In this document: piece after piece, positions 45,851 through 56,657 of the stretch
How the letters are laid out: each line of letters begins with the position of its first letter
Position numbering within the stretch: the first letter of the stretch is position 1
Assembly: GCF_900104475.1 (NCBI RefSeq)
Contig: NZ_FNJR01000001.1
Coordinates: 421,629 to 485,628, forward strand
DNA: 64,000 nucleotides
Direction of reading: 5' to 3'
DNA from: Actinopolyspora xinjiangensis
GTDB taxonomy: Bacteria; Actinomycetota; Actinomycetes; Mycobacteriales; Pseudonocardiaceae
Notes under the pieces: generated by a model
Databases searched by the model: none
The model's input: the letters and a program-made list of their open reading frames with translations, nothing else
Told to the model about the DNA's origin: nothing
Position numbers and translations under genes: made by a program

Positions 45851-48103
45851 GTGAGTGCTTCTGTCTCGGTGCGCGCCCAGCTGTCCACCTCCGCCACCGA
45901 CCACCGACGCGGCGTGGTGCGGTTGCACCCGGAAGTGCTGGACGCGCTGGGAGTACGCGGCCTCGACGCCGTCCGCATCTCCGGTGCGCGGGACACGGTC
46001 GCGCTCGCGACCACCACCCCGGTGCGGGAGTCCACCGGTGTGGTCCTGCTCGACGACATCACCCTCACCAACACGGGGGCGCGGGAGGGTGACGAACTCG
46101 TGGTGACGCCGGAGCCGGTGCGCCCCGCCCGCTCGCTGACCGTGTCCGGCTCGCGTCTCGCGACCGCGTCGATCACTCCGGAGACGCTCCGGGAGGCGCT
46201 GACCGGCAAGGCACTGCTCTCCGGGGACACCGTCTCGCTGCTGCCGCAGGACCTGTCCGGAACCCCCTCCACGGCCACGAGCAGACTGCGCAGCACCCTC
46301 TCGGCCGCGATCGGGATCACCTGGACCAACGAGCTGGTCACCGTCTCCGACACCGACCCTTCGGGTGCCGTGGCCGTGCACCCGGCGACGGTGGTGCGCT
46401 GGCAGCGGGAAGTCGCGGCCCCGCCCACCTCGACCGCGCTTCCATCCGGCCCCGGGCCCGACTCCGCCGCCGGGAACTCACCGACCGAGTCCGGCACCGA
46501 CGATGGGACGGACGAGGAGTCACACCGGGTGCCACCGGTGTCGGACCTGGCGGGCGGGCGCCGGAGCGCCGCCCGGTTGGAGGAGTGGCTGCGGCTTTCC
46601 TTCGAGCACCCCGAGCTGCTGGAACGGCTCGGCGCTCCAACCGGGCTGGGGGTACTGCTCAGCGGTCCTTCCGGTGCGGGCAAGGCCACCCTGGTCCGCT
46701 CGGTCGCCGCGGCGGTCGGCGCGCACCGGGTGGAGCTCGCCGGCCCCGGCACGGGGGCGCTGGAACCGGCCGCCGCCGCGCGACGGGTCCGCGACGCGCT
46801 GCGGCGGGCCGAGGAGAGAGCCGCTGGCGACGAGGGCTGCGTGCTTGTGCTCACCGATGTGGACGGGCTGCTGCCCGCTTCTTCCCCACCACCGCTCTCC
46901 ACGGTGGTGCTCGACGAGCTGCGCCGAGCCGCCGAGATCGCCGGACTGGCGATCGTGGCCACGAGCTCCGATCCGCGACACGTCGATCCCAGGGTCCGCG
47001 AGCCGGGGCTGCTGGACCGGGAGCTGACCGTGGGACTGCCCGACGGGGCGGCACGCGCCGAGCTGCTGCGGGTGCTGCTGCGCGACACCCCGCTGCACCC
47101 CGAGGTGGAGCCGGGCGAACTCGCCGAACGAACTCCCGGCTTCGTGGCCGCCGACCTGGCAGCGCTGGCTCGGGAGGCGGCGGTGCAGGCGGCACTGCGC
47201 CACCGCTCCGAACCGGACGGCGGAGAGCCCCGGGTCCGGCGTGAGGACTTCGAGCAGGCGCTGTCCTCGGTCCGGCCTATCTCGATGTCTGCCACGGACA
47301 CCCTGCGCACCGGCGAGGTCGGGCTGGACGATGTGGGCGACATGGCCGAGGTGAAACAGGCGCTGCACGAGACCGTGCTCTGGCCGCTGCGCTATCCGGA
47401 CTCGTTCGCCCGACTGGGAATCCGACCGGCTCGCGGAGTGCTGCTGTACGGGCCACCGGGCTGCGGCAAGACCTTCCTGGTGCGCGCGCTCGCGGGCTCG
47501 GGCAGACTCAACGCGGTCGCGGTCAAGGGGGCCGAGCTGCTGGACAAGTGGGTCGGCGAGTCCGAACGCGCGGTACGCGACCTGTTCACCCGCGCGGCGG
47601 ACGCCGCGCCGACCCTGGTCTTCCTGGACGAGATCGACGCGCTCGCCCCCGTGCGGGGGCAGTCCTCGGACTCCGGGGTGACCGACCGGGTGGTGGCCGC
47701 GCTGCTGACCGAGCTGGACGGAGTGGAACCGATGCGCGACGTCGTGGTCATCGGCGCCACGAACCGGCCCGAACTGGTGGATCCGGCACTGCTGCGGCCG
47801 GGCAGGCTGGAACGTTCCGTCGGGGTGCCGCCGCCGGACGCGGCGGCGCGGGCCGAGATCCTGCGCTCCGCAGGCCGGAACACACCGTTCGCGGCGGACG
47901 TCGACCTGGCGGACCTCGCGGAGTCACTGGAGGGGTACTCGGCGGCCGACTGCGCCTCGCTGATCAGGGAGGCGGCGCTGACCGCGCTGCGCGAGACGCT
48001 GCACGCGGCCGAGGTCTCGGCCGCACACCTGGAGTCGGCCCGTCGACGGGTGAGCCCCTCGCTGAGCCGGGAGCAGATCGCCGCCTTCGAGTCGTTTCGG
48101 TGA
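45851..48103 (+). CDS. CDC48/p97-type double AAA ATPase
   Basis: 750 residues from GTG 45851. An N-terminal double-psi-barrel CDC48 N domain (about 5-85) and a linker precede two AAA domains. D1 (about 240-460) has a changed Walker A (GPSGAGKA, last Thr/Ser missing) and no acidic Walker B pair (VLTDVDGL). D2 (about 495-730) is intact: GPPGCGKT near 534, FLDEIDAL near 591, and the NRPELVDPALLRPGR sensor/arginine finger region. So D2 should carry the ATPase work and D1 may be structural. A hexameric protein unfoldase. Substrate unknown. Confidence 0.92.
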   Translation: MSASVSVRAQLSTSATDHRRGVVRLHPEVLDALGVRGLDAVRISGARDTVALATTTPVRESTGVVLLDDITLTNTGAREGDELVVTPEPVRPARSLTVSGSRLATASITPETLREALTGKALLSGDTVSLLPQDLSGTPSTATSRLRSTLSAAIGITWTNELVTVSDTDPSGAVAVHPATVVRWQREVAAPPTSTALPSGPGPDSAAGNSPTESGTDDGTDEESHRVPPVSDLAGGRRSAARLEEWLRLSFEHPELLERLGAPTGLGVLLSGPSGAGKATLVRSVAAAVGAHRVELAGPGTGALEPAAAARRVRDALRRAEERAAGDEGCVLVLTDVDGLLPASSPPPLSTVVLDELRRAAEIAGLAIVATSSDPRHVDPRVREPGLLDRELTVGLPDGAARAELLRVLLRDTPLHPEVEPGELAERTPGFVAADLAALAREAAVQAALRHRSEPDGGEPRVRREDFEQALSSVRPISMSATDTLRTGEVGLDDVGDMAEVKQALHETVLWPLRYPDSFARLGIRPARGVLLYGPPGCGKTFLVRALAGSGRLNAVAVKGAELLDKWVGESERAVRDLFTRAADAAPTLVFLDEIDALAPVRGQSSDSGVTDRVVAALLTELDGVEPMRDVVVIGATNRPELVDPALLRPGRLERSVGVPPPDAAARAEILRSAGRNTPFAADVDLADLAESLEGYSAADCASLIREAALTALRETLHAAEVSAAHLESARRRVSPSLSREQIAAFESFR

Positions 48104-48144
48104 TCCCGGCGCGGCTTTCCGCACGTGGGCATCACGTGGACATT

Positions 48145-48245
48145 CGGCGAAACCTCTCGCGACTCGCAAGGGGGTGGTCCCGGCATCGGGTATCGGCCCG
48201 CACGACCTCGGGCCTTCCTCACGAGAGCGCACACGGCAGCCCCGC
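48145..48245 (-). repeat. Family A stem-loop repeat, copy 3 (reverse, degenerate)
   Basis: Starts GGCGAAACCTCTCGCG and contains GCATCGGGTATC and CCGCACGACC of the conserved loop. Stems are partly eroded. It lies just past the CDC48 gene end. Confidence 0.55.
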
Positions 48246-48317
48246 GGTGATGCCGACAGCGGGAACGGCAGTACTCAGGCGCGGGAGCGAGCCCCGAAAC
48301 GACTGGTGCGGGGCGCC

Positions 48318-48995
48318 TCAGCCGAGACCGTCGTAGTTCTTCGTGACGATGACGATCACTCCGGGACTGGCGTCGGCGATGCCTCGGAATCTGGGTTCGA
48401 GCCTGGCGTCCAGCCGCCGCGCCACGGTGCGAGCCTCGGCGCGCTCGTCGGTGCCCGGCCGGTAGTAGACGGTGGTCACAGGGATCCGTCCGCCCGAGTA
48501 GTTGCCCACTTCGAGCACTTCGAACCCCGCGCCCCTGAGATCATCCGCGGCGCGGTGGGCGAGGTCGTCGATCTTGCTGTTGTTGTAGACCCGCAACGAG
48601 ATCCTCACCTGTTCGGCCGCGTTCCCCGTGCCGTCGCCGCCCGAGTCGCCGTCGTCCGGTGCCCGGCTCTCCGAGCCGGGGGAGCGTTGGTCGTCGCGAG
48701 TGGAGCTGTCCGAGGCGCCGGAGGTGGGCGAGTCGTGCGGTTCCGAGGTTTCCGGATCGCTCGGCGCCGAAGTGCCGGTGTCCTGGACCGTGGTGCTCGT
48801 GCCCGCCGCACTGGTGCTCGTCGAGGACGGGGGTGGGGGCGCGTTCCCCGGGGTGTCCGAACCGGCCGAGGGAGTGGACCCCCCGGTGAGCGCGGTGGCC
48901 ACGCCGAAGAACAGGGCGAGCACGCCGACTCCGACAAGCGTGAAACCGCCGATCCGGGCGGCGGAGCGCCCGGTGGGGAACTCTCCGGAGGGCAT
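48318..48995 (-). CDS. LytR C-terminal (LytR_C) domain protein
   Basis: 225 residues: a short cytoplasmic N-terminus, a membrane helix (about 15-37), a long Ser/Thr/Pro-rich disordered stretch (about 38-125) and the LytR_C domain (about 130-222; VRISLRVYNNSKIDDLAHRAADDL, then TTVYYRPG and GVIVIVTKNYDG). Found in envelope proteins near cell-wall ligases. Immediately downstream of the DUF3263 gene (no gap), so one operon. Confidence 0.85.
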   Translation of the reverse strand: MPSGEFPTGRSAARIGGFTLVGVGVLALFFGVATALTGGSTPSAGSDTPGNAPPPPSSTSTSAAGTSTTVQDTGTSAPSDPETSEPHDSPTSGASDSSTRDDQRSPGSESRAPDDGDSGGDGTGNAAEQVRISLRVYNNSKIDDLAHRAADDLRGAGFEVLEVGNYSGGRIPVTTVYYRPGTDERAEARTVARRLDARLEPRFRGIADASPGVIVIVTKNYDGLG

Positions 48996-49463
48996 TCAGT
49001 ACTCCCGTTCGGGTCGCCGGCGCGCGGTGGCCACACCGAGCCGACCGGCCGCGCGCTCCCGGCGCAACCGTTTGACCAGCATCGGTTCGGCTCGCATCGC
49101 CGCTGGTTTGTCGAGCAGTTCTTCGAGCAGCCGGTAGTATTCGCCGGGTTCGAGCGCGAACAGCTCCCGGACGGCACGTTCCTTGCTGTCCACGGCTTTC
49201 CACCACTGGCGCTCGAAGGCGAGCAGTTCGCGTTCGCGGTCGGTCAGTCCGGCGGCGGAGCCCCCGGCGCCCTCGGACTCCTCCTCCGGAGCGCTCGGCT
49301 GCTCCGGAACTCGTTCGATGGGCTGCGTGATCGGCTCCACCGCACGTAAGTGCCGGGCGGGTCGGGGTTCCTCCGGTCGTGGACCGCCGTGCTCGGCCCC
49401 TCGCGCCAGTTGCTCGCACTGGCGCGCGATCTCGTGTGCGGTCAACATCTGGGCGGCGTCCAT
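48996..49463 (-). CDS. DUF3263 protein
   Basis: 155 residues from ATG 49463 with GAGGTGCGAG. The C-terminal half matches DUF3263: LTDRERELLAFERQWWKAVDSKERAVRELF, then YYRLLEELLDKPAAM and PMLVKRLRRER, a small helical, probably DNA-binding domain of unknown role found beside LytR_C genes in actinobacteria. The N-terminal half is Pro/Glu-rich. A palindrome at 49499-49524 lies just upstream. Confidence 0.85.
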   Translation of the reverse strand: MDAAQMLTAHEIARQCEQLARGAEHGGPRPEEPRPARHLRAVEPITQPIERVPEQPSAPEEESEGAGGSAAGLTDRERELLAFERQWWKAVDSKERAVRELFALEPGEYYRLLEELLDKPAAMRAEPMLVKRLRRERAAGRLGVATARRRPEREY

Positions 49464-49498
49464 CTCGCACCTCGCCTCACGATCGGCTATCCGCACAT

Positions 49499-49524
49499 GG
49501 TGCATCACGAAAGCGTGATCCACC
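49499..49524. promoter_or_regulatory. Palindromic operator-like site upstream of the DUF3263 operon
   Basis: GGTGCATCACG (49499-49509), AAAG, CGTGATCCACC (49514-49524), symmetric except at one position. A further half-site GGTGCATCAC occurs at 49558-49567. It lies 36 bp before the DUF3263 start in an AT-richer stretch. Confidence 0.5.
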
Positions 49525-49741
49525 CCTCTCATTACACCATGTCTTGATCAGCACCGGGGTGCATCACACGTAAGGATGATGTCTCCCGATCACGGGAGTC
49601 CGATCCTCGCGCAACGGATCAATCCGGCACATCCGGCTCCCACTCGCACCGCTCGCGCTTCCCCGGCAGCGTCGGAGTTCCCGGCCTCCCCGGCGGGAGC
49701 GCCTTGGTCGGTCGCGCACCCGGCCGGATAGGCTTTCGAGC

Positions 49742-50317
49742 ATGACCGTCCACCCCATCCGAATCGCGGGCGACCCCGTGCTGCACACCGCGACACGCGA
49801 GGTCAGCGCCTTCGACGACGAGTTGCGCACCCTGATCGACGACATGTTCGAGACCATGAACACGGCCAACGGGGTGGGGCTCGCGGCCAACCAGATCGGG
49901 GTGGACCTCCGGTTGTTCGTCTACGACTGCCCGGACGACGAAGGGGTGAACCACCGGGGCGTCGTCGTGAACCCGAGGCTGGAGACCTCGGAGGTGCCGC
50001 TGACTATGCCCGACCCGGACGACGACTGGGAGGGCTGCCTGTCGGTTCCCGGCGAGTCGTTCCCCACCGGCCGGGCGGACTACGCGAAGGTCACCGGCTT
50101 CGACGGCAACGGCTCGGCCGTGGAGCTGGAGGGGCACGGTCATCTGGCCAGGTGCTTCCAGCACGAGACCGACCACCTGGACGGCTACCTGTACCTGAGC
50201 CGCCTCACGGGCAGGCACGCGCGCGCCGCCAAGAAGATGCTCAAGCGCAACGGCTGGACCGAACCGGGCAACTCCTGGAACCCGGCCACCGACGCCGACC
50301 CGTTCGCCGAGCGGTAG
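49742..50317 (+). CDS. def: Peptide deformylase
   Basis: 191 residues. All three deformylase motifs: [10 protein letters not shown] near residue 40, EGCLSVPG near 97 and QHETDHLDG near 140 (metal ligands Cys, His, His). Removes the N-formyl group from new proteins. Divergent from the DUF3263 operon. The C-terminus is longer by about 15 residues than short forms, typical of actinobacteria. Confidence 0.97.
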   Translation: MTVHPIRIAGDPVLHTATREVSAFDDELRTLIDDMFETMNTANGVGLAANQIGVDLRLFVYDCPDDEGVNHRGVVVNPRLETSEVPLTMPDPDDDWEGCLSVPGESFPTGRADYAKVTGFDGNGSAVELEGHGHLARCFQHETDHLDGYLYLSRLTGRHARAAKKMLKRNGWTEPGNSWNPATDADPFAER

Positions 50318-50412
50318 GACTTCGCCGGTCCGGCGCTCCGTCGGGCCCGTTCGGCGGGACCTCTCGCTGATCCTCACCCCGACCAGGCTCGGCACCGAGC
50401 GAGCGGCGCGCT

Positions 50413-51024
50413 TCAGAACCGCGTGGTGTCCAGGCGGAAACCGAACGGCTCGGGCAGCTCGATCCCGTCGCCGAACGGGACCTGAACCAGGTGTCGATAG
50501 TGCCCGGAGGTGGGATCGGAGTACAACGACATCGTGGGTCCCCCGGCGCCGTGGCGATCGACGAGCGGGTAGAGCGGCACTTCCGCACCGGCGTAGGCCC
50601 GGAGCTTGGTGGTCCGGTCGGTCTCGGGGTCGCCGAGGGAAGTGATCTCGGCGGCCAGCAGCCCGAGCGCGGCGGGCACGGGAGCGGCATCCGCGTCGCT
50701 CGGAACCCGGTCGCGCGGTATCACCAACAGATCCGGGACGAAGAAACCGACGCGCGGCGCCACCGAGACACCGGCGGTCTGAAAGATCGCCCAGTGGTCC
50801 GGCACGTCGCGCACGAACAGCCGGTGCAGTTGGTCCGCGACCAGATTGTGTTCGTGCCCGGGCGGCGGTGTCATCACGATCCTTTCCTCGATGCTCTCCG
50901 CGCACCACCCCTCGGGCACATCCAGTTCCCGCCAGACCTCGAACAGTCCCGTGGAGGTCGGGGGCGAGCCTACCGGCGCGGCGTGCACAGCGCGCTCACC
51001 TGCTGCGTCGTATTCGTGACGCAT
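50413..51024 (-). CDS. Uma2-family endonuclease-like protein
   Basis: 203 residues with the Uma2 (DUF820) PD-(D/E)xK-like core: FVPDLLVIP near residue 115, AEITSLGDPETDRTTKLRAYA near 145. The family is widespread in actinobacteria and cyanobacteria with no proven substrate. An isolated single gene, convergent with def. Confidence 0.85.
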   Translation of the reverse strand: MRHEYDAAGERAVHAAPVGSPPTSTGLFEVWRELDVPEGWCAESIEERIVMTPPPGHEHNLVADQLHRLFVRDVPDHWAIFQTAGVSVAPRVGFFVPDLLVIPRDRVPSDADAAPVPAALGLLAAEITSLGDPETDRTTKLRAYAGAEVPLYPLVDRHGAGGPTMSLYSDPTSGHYRHLVQVPFGDGIELPEPFGFRLDTTRF

Positions 51025-51157
51025 CGAATCCTCCCGGTAGGCGCCGCGGTCCCACGCCTGGTCAACAGCTTACCGACTCGGGAACCACCCGGCCGGGCCA
51101 ACGACACGCATTGCGCTTCGGCTCGCGGATGGCTAGTGTCTGCCGCCGACAACCGAA

Positions 51158-52929
<1,772 letters not shown>

Positions 52930-53409
52930 GTTCATCGGGCTCCTCTTCCGGGAGCCGTGCGGCGGAACCTTTCGCCGACTCGCGATCCGCCGAGGCCCGA
53001 CGCCGGGTGGCGACCCGCACGACGTCGGGCCTCGGCGCGAGGCTCCGGGAGCCCCCACGAACGTCCGGGGGACGGGGGCCGCCGTCTCGGCAGCACCGTG
53101 CACGGTGGAGAGCGGTAGCGAGTCGTCCGAGTTGATCAGACGTCCACCGTGCGCCGCGGCCGGAAAGGCAAGCAGCACATCGTCGTCCGACCGTGTCGGA
53201 ATCCGATGCCTGCGCATCAATCGCTCGTTCGCCCACGAACTCGGCCGACCGGTGCCCGGTGCCGCCACCGGGGCGGCGACCACCACGAAACAGCCGGTCA
53301 CAGCGGAATCGAGGGCGTGAGTGTCTCGCGGACGAACCGATCCGCACCGACACGACACTTCCCACGTCGCCCAGCCACCCGGACCACCCACCGCACGGGG
53401 ACTTCTACG
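52930..53409. other. Intergenic region between thiC and thiD
   Basis: 480 bp. It contains the stem-loop at 52949-53050 just after thiC. The rest has no supported gene or riboswitch motif, so thiD is probably not TPP-controlled. Confidence 0.5.
52949..53050 (-). repeat. Family A stem-loop repeat, copy 4 (reverse)
   Basis: CGCCGAGGCCCGACG (52988-53002) pairs perfectly with CGTCGGGCCTCGGCG (53023-53037), a 15-bp stem. The loop reads CCGGGTGGCGACCCGCACGA, matching the family loop, and GCGGAACCTTTCG begins the element. It may also terminate thiC. Confidence 0.7.
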
Positions 53410-54288
53410 ATGAGTTCGATGGACTCCACACCCACGGGCACCGGAATCCGGCCCGCCAACGACACGGCCCCGCCCACGGCCCTGACGATCGCGGGGTCGG
53501 ACTCGGGGGGCAGCGCGGGTATGCACGCCGACCTGCGCACCTTCTTCTCCTGCGGCGTGCACGGCATGACCGCGGTGACGGCGGTGACCGTGCAGAACAC
53601 CCTCGGGGTCTCGGACATGGTCGAGATCCCGCCCGAGACGGTGGCCGCTCAGATCGACTCGGTCGCCTCGGACATCGGGGTGAACGCGGCGAAGACCGGG
53701 GTGCTGCCCTCGGCGGCGTGCATCGAGGCGGCGCTGGCCGCCTGCGACCGGCAGGGCATCGGCCGGAACGGTCGCACTCCGCTGGTACTCGATCCGGTGG
53801 CGGCCTCACGCAACGGTGAACCGCTGCTGCGGGACGACGCGCTGGCGGTGCTGCGCGACGAGGCATTCCCCCGGGCCACCCTGGTGACCCCGAACCTCGA
53901 CGAGGTGCGGCTGCTGACCGGGATCGAGGTGAACGGCCGGGACCAGCTCTGGGACGCGGCCAAGGCGGTGCACGACTTCGGCCCCGAGTACGTGCTGATC
54001 AAGAGCGGGCACCTGCCCGAGGACCCGGAGTGCGTGGACCTGCTGTTCGACGGGCACGAGGCCGTCACCCTGCCCGGTCCCCGCTACTCCACCGTGCACA
54101 CCCACGGCGCGGGGGACGCCTTCGCGTCCGCGATCACCGCCGCGTTGGCGCGCGGAGCTCCGATGGAACGGGCCGTGCGGCTGGGCAAGCGGTTCGTCAG
54201 CCGTTCGGTGCGGCACTCCTACCCGTTGGGCAGCGGAGTGGGGCCGGTCTCGACGTTCTGGCGGGTCAGCAGCCGGTCGATCCACTGA
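53410..54288 (+). CDS. thiD: Hydroxymethylpyrimidine/phosphomethylpyrimidine kinase
   Basis: 292 residues from ATG 53410 (alternative ATG 53419). Ribokinase-fold HMP kinase: [21 protein letters not shown] near residue 28, [13 protein letters not shown] and the C-terminal anion-hole loop [13 protein letters not shown]. Phosphorylates HMP-P to HMP-PP for ThiE. A perfect hairpin at 54297-54318 follows the stop. Confidence 0.95.
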   Translation: MSSMDSTPTGTGIRPANDTAPPTALTIAGSDSGGSAGMHADLRTFFSCGVHGMTAVTAVTVQNTLGVSDMVEIPPETVAAQIDSVASDIGVNAAKTGVLPSAACIEAALAACDRQGIGRNGRTPLVLDPVAASRNGEPLLRDDALAVLRDEAFPRATLVTPNLDEVRLLTGIEVNGRDQLWDAAKAVHDFGPEYVLIKSGHLPEDPECVDLLFDGHEAVTLPGPRYSTVHTHGAGDAFASAITAALARGAPMERAVRLGKRFVSRSVRHSYPLGSGVGPVSTFWRVSSRSIH

Positions 54289-54296
54289 TCTCTCCG

Positions 54297-54318
54297 CGGC
54301 GGTGCCGGTGCACCGCCG
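54297..54318 (+). terminator. Terminator hairpin after thiD
   Basis: CGGCGGTGC (54297-54305), loop CGGT, GCACCGCCG (54310-54318). A 9-bp perfect stem 9 bp past the thiD stop. Confidence 0.7.
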
Positions 54319-54542
54319 GAGCCACGGTGATTTCGCGACGAATCGCCGCGAAGCCCCCCTAACGAGTGATTTCGCTCGCTGCTCCGTAACCCTGATCGTG
54401 GAGCGTGTCGACATACCCGATGAGGGACTGAACTACCACGGCCACGTGGTTCGGGAACCGTGCCCTGGTAGCAGCCGATCGTCGGCGTCGCCGTCGATAC
54501 GTCAGTACGAGCACACACCAGGCGAAGCGTGGGGCGAATCCG

Positions 54543-56516
54543 GTGCTGAAACGACTACGGGCAGAGCTGTCCACCGAAGCGGGCGCACCCGACCCGCGAC
54601 AACGGCAGTACACCACGGCGGTGCTGGTTGCCGTGGCGGTGGCGACCCTCGTGGGGTGGCTGTCCGACATCGGGGAACCGCTGATCATCTCTGGCATGAC
54701 GGCGGTCCTCACGCTGGTGACCTCCGGCGGGCACTCGCTGCGCGCGGACCTGCGCATGTTCGCGCGCTTCGCGCCCGCCCTGACGCTGGTGCTGGCGGTG
54801 GGGCCGTTGCTGGTGCGGGTACCGGTGCTGGCGGGGGCGTTGGTGGCACTCGTGGTGTTCGGTTCTGGCATGCTCCCGGCCCTGGGGGAGCGCTACCGCA
54901 CCTTCGGCCAGACCTTCGCCGCCGCGACGCTGCTGGCCACCACCACAGGGATCGGCACCGGGGAGCCCCCCTGGGTGCTGGCCGCCGCCGCGGTGTTCGG
55001 CGCGCTGTTCGCGCTGCTGCTGCGCGTGCTCGTGGGACTGACCGACCCGACCAGGACGATCCGGGCCACGGTGGCGCGCACGCTGACGACCCCCGGCCCC
55101 GGGGTGGTGGAGAGCGCGGCCGACGCCTGGCGCGCCGACGGCCGGGTCGGTTGGCTGGGGCAGGTGCTGGCGGGGGCCGCCAGGTTCCGAGCGGCCCGCG
55201 AGGTGCTGCTGGCGCAGGCACAGCAGTCCCACGGGGAGCAGCGGGAGTGGCTGTACCGGATCGCCGCGCGCGCCGACGAGATCGCGGCCGAGCTGGCCGT
55301 GGCCGTTCGCTCCCGGGTGTGCACCGGACTCAACGGCCTGGCCCGTACGCGCCCGGAGGTGCTGGAGGGAGCTGCCAACCGCAGGCTGCCGGACGCGGTG
55401 AACGGCATCAACGAAGGGCTCGACCGGATACGCCGGGCGGTGCTGCGACGGGACACCACGGCCACCACCCCGGCGGCGCCCGGGGGGCGCAGGCAGCAGG
55501 TCATCGGGGCGGTGCGAGCCCACCTGTCGCTGCGTTCCTCGCTGTTCCGGCACGCGCTGCGGTGCACCCTGGCCGTCACCGTGGGCATGGTGGTCGTGCT
55601 GCTGCTGCGGGACCCTTCGGCCTCCACCCTGCTGCTGAGCCTGTACGTGGTGCTGCAACCCGCCGCGCGGGACAGCATGAACGGGGCGCTGGAACGCACC
55701 GGAGGAGCGGTGCTCGGCGTGGTGCTGCTGTCGGTGGTGATCGTGCTGGTGCCCTACGCGATGCTGCTGGTGCCGGTGGTCGTCGCGGCGATGCTGCTGC
55801 GGATCGAGCGGCTGCGCAACGACTACCGGGTGCTGCTCGGCGCGCTGATCACCATCACCGTGCTGGACCGGATCGTGCGGTTGGACGATCGCTCGCTGGT
55901 CAACGCGACGATCAGTTTCGCGGCCAACACCGCCATCGGTGCCGCGATAGCGCTGAGCGTCGGGTTCGTGAGCTATCTGGTGTTGCCCGGCAGCCTGGTG
56001 CCGGACGTGCGGGGCACGGTCCGCGCCACCGTCTGGTCGGTCTCCGAGCTGCTGCGCAGCGTCCGGGCGGCGGGGCGCGGTGCCGACCTGAAGGCCCCGC
56101 TGCGGGCAGCGCACGTGCTGGCGCTGCGACGCACCCAGGACCTGCTGGGGCTCCCCGCCAAACTGGAGGGTGCGGACGCGGTCGAGGAGGAAGCCGAACG
56201 CAGCAGCAGGGCCGCGGCGGTGGCATTGGACGCGCTGCGGCAGGACCTGGCCACCCTGGCGTTCCGGCCCGACACCGAGCGAGCGCTGGCCGTACCGGCG
56301 CTGAGCTCGGTGGACGATCTGCTGGGCGGCAGCACCACGGCGCGGATACCGGACATTCCGGCCGGGCAGGCACCGGCCACCGAACTGCTGGCCAACTCCC
56401 TGCTGGAGAACGCGCTGCACGCCAGGGCCGCGATCGACGAGACGTTCGGCTACAACGACCCGTGGAAGAGCTACACCATCTCGTTCGTGCGCCCGGAGCG
56501 GCTGCGGATCAGGTGA
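54543..56516 (+). CDS. FUSC-family membrane transporter
   Basis: 657 residues from GTG 54543. Two groups of hydrophobic helices (about 20-155 and 345-490) separated by a soluble domain, and a cytoplasmic C-terminal domain. The second group contains VTVGMVVVLLLRDPSAST, LLSLYVVLQP and GAVLGVVLL, typical of the aromatic-acid exporter/FUSC family. Probably an efflux protein. Substrate unknown. Confidence 0.8.
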   Translation: MLKRLRAELSTEAGAPDPRQRQYTTAVLVAVAVATLVGWLSDIGEPLIISGMTAVLTLVTSGGHSLRADLRMFARFAPALTLVLAVGPLLVRVPVLAGALVALVVFGSGMLPALGERYRTFGQTFAAATLLATTTGIGTGEPPWVLAAAAVFGALFALLLRVLVGLTDPTRTIRATVARTLTTPGPGVVESAADAWRADGRVGWLGQVLAGAARFRAAREVLLAQAQQSHGEQREWLYRIAARADEIAAELAVAVRSRVCTGLNGLARTRPEVLEGAANRRLPDAVNGINEGLDRIRRAVLRRDTTATTPAAPGGRRQQVIGAVRAHLSLRSSLFRHALRCTLAVTVGMVVVLLLRDPSASTLLLSLYVVLQPAARDSMNGALERTGGAVLGVVLLSVVIVLVPYAMLLVPVVVAAMLLRIERLRNDYRVLLGALITITVLDRIVRLDDRSLVNATISFAANTAIGAAIALSVGFVSYLVLPGSLVPDVRGTVRATVWSVSELLRSVRAAGRGADLKAPLRAAHVLALRRTQDLLGLPAKLEGADAVEEEAERSSRAAAVALDALRQDLATLAFRPDTERALAVPALSSVDDLLGGSTTARIPDIPAGQAPATELLANSLLENALHARAAIDETFGYNDPWKSYTISFVRPERLRIR

Positions 56517-56657
56517 GTCCGGGGCGCCGCGCGGGCGAACACCAGTATTCCCACCACTCACGACTCGACGGTGGCCTCCGAACACGAGACGGGAATAGGA
56601 TCGAGACAAGAAAACTATTCACGATATCGAGCGACCACTTCGGACGGGGGAAGTCGA

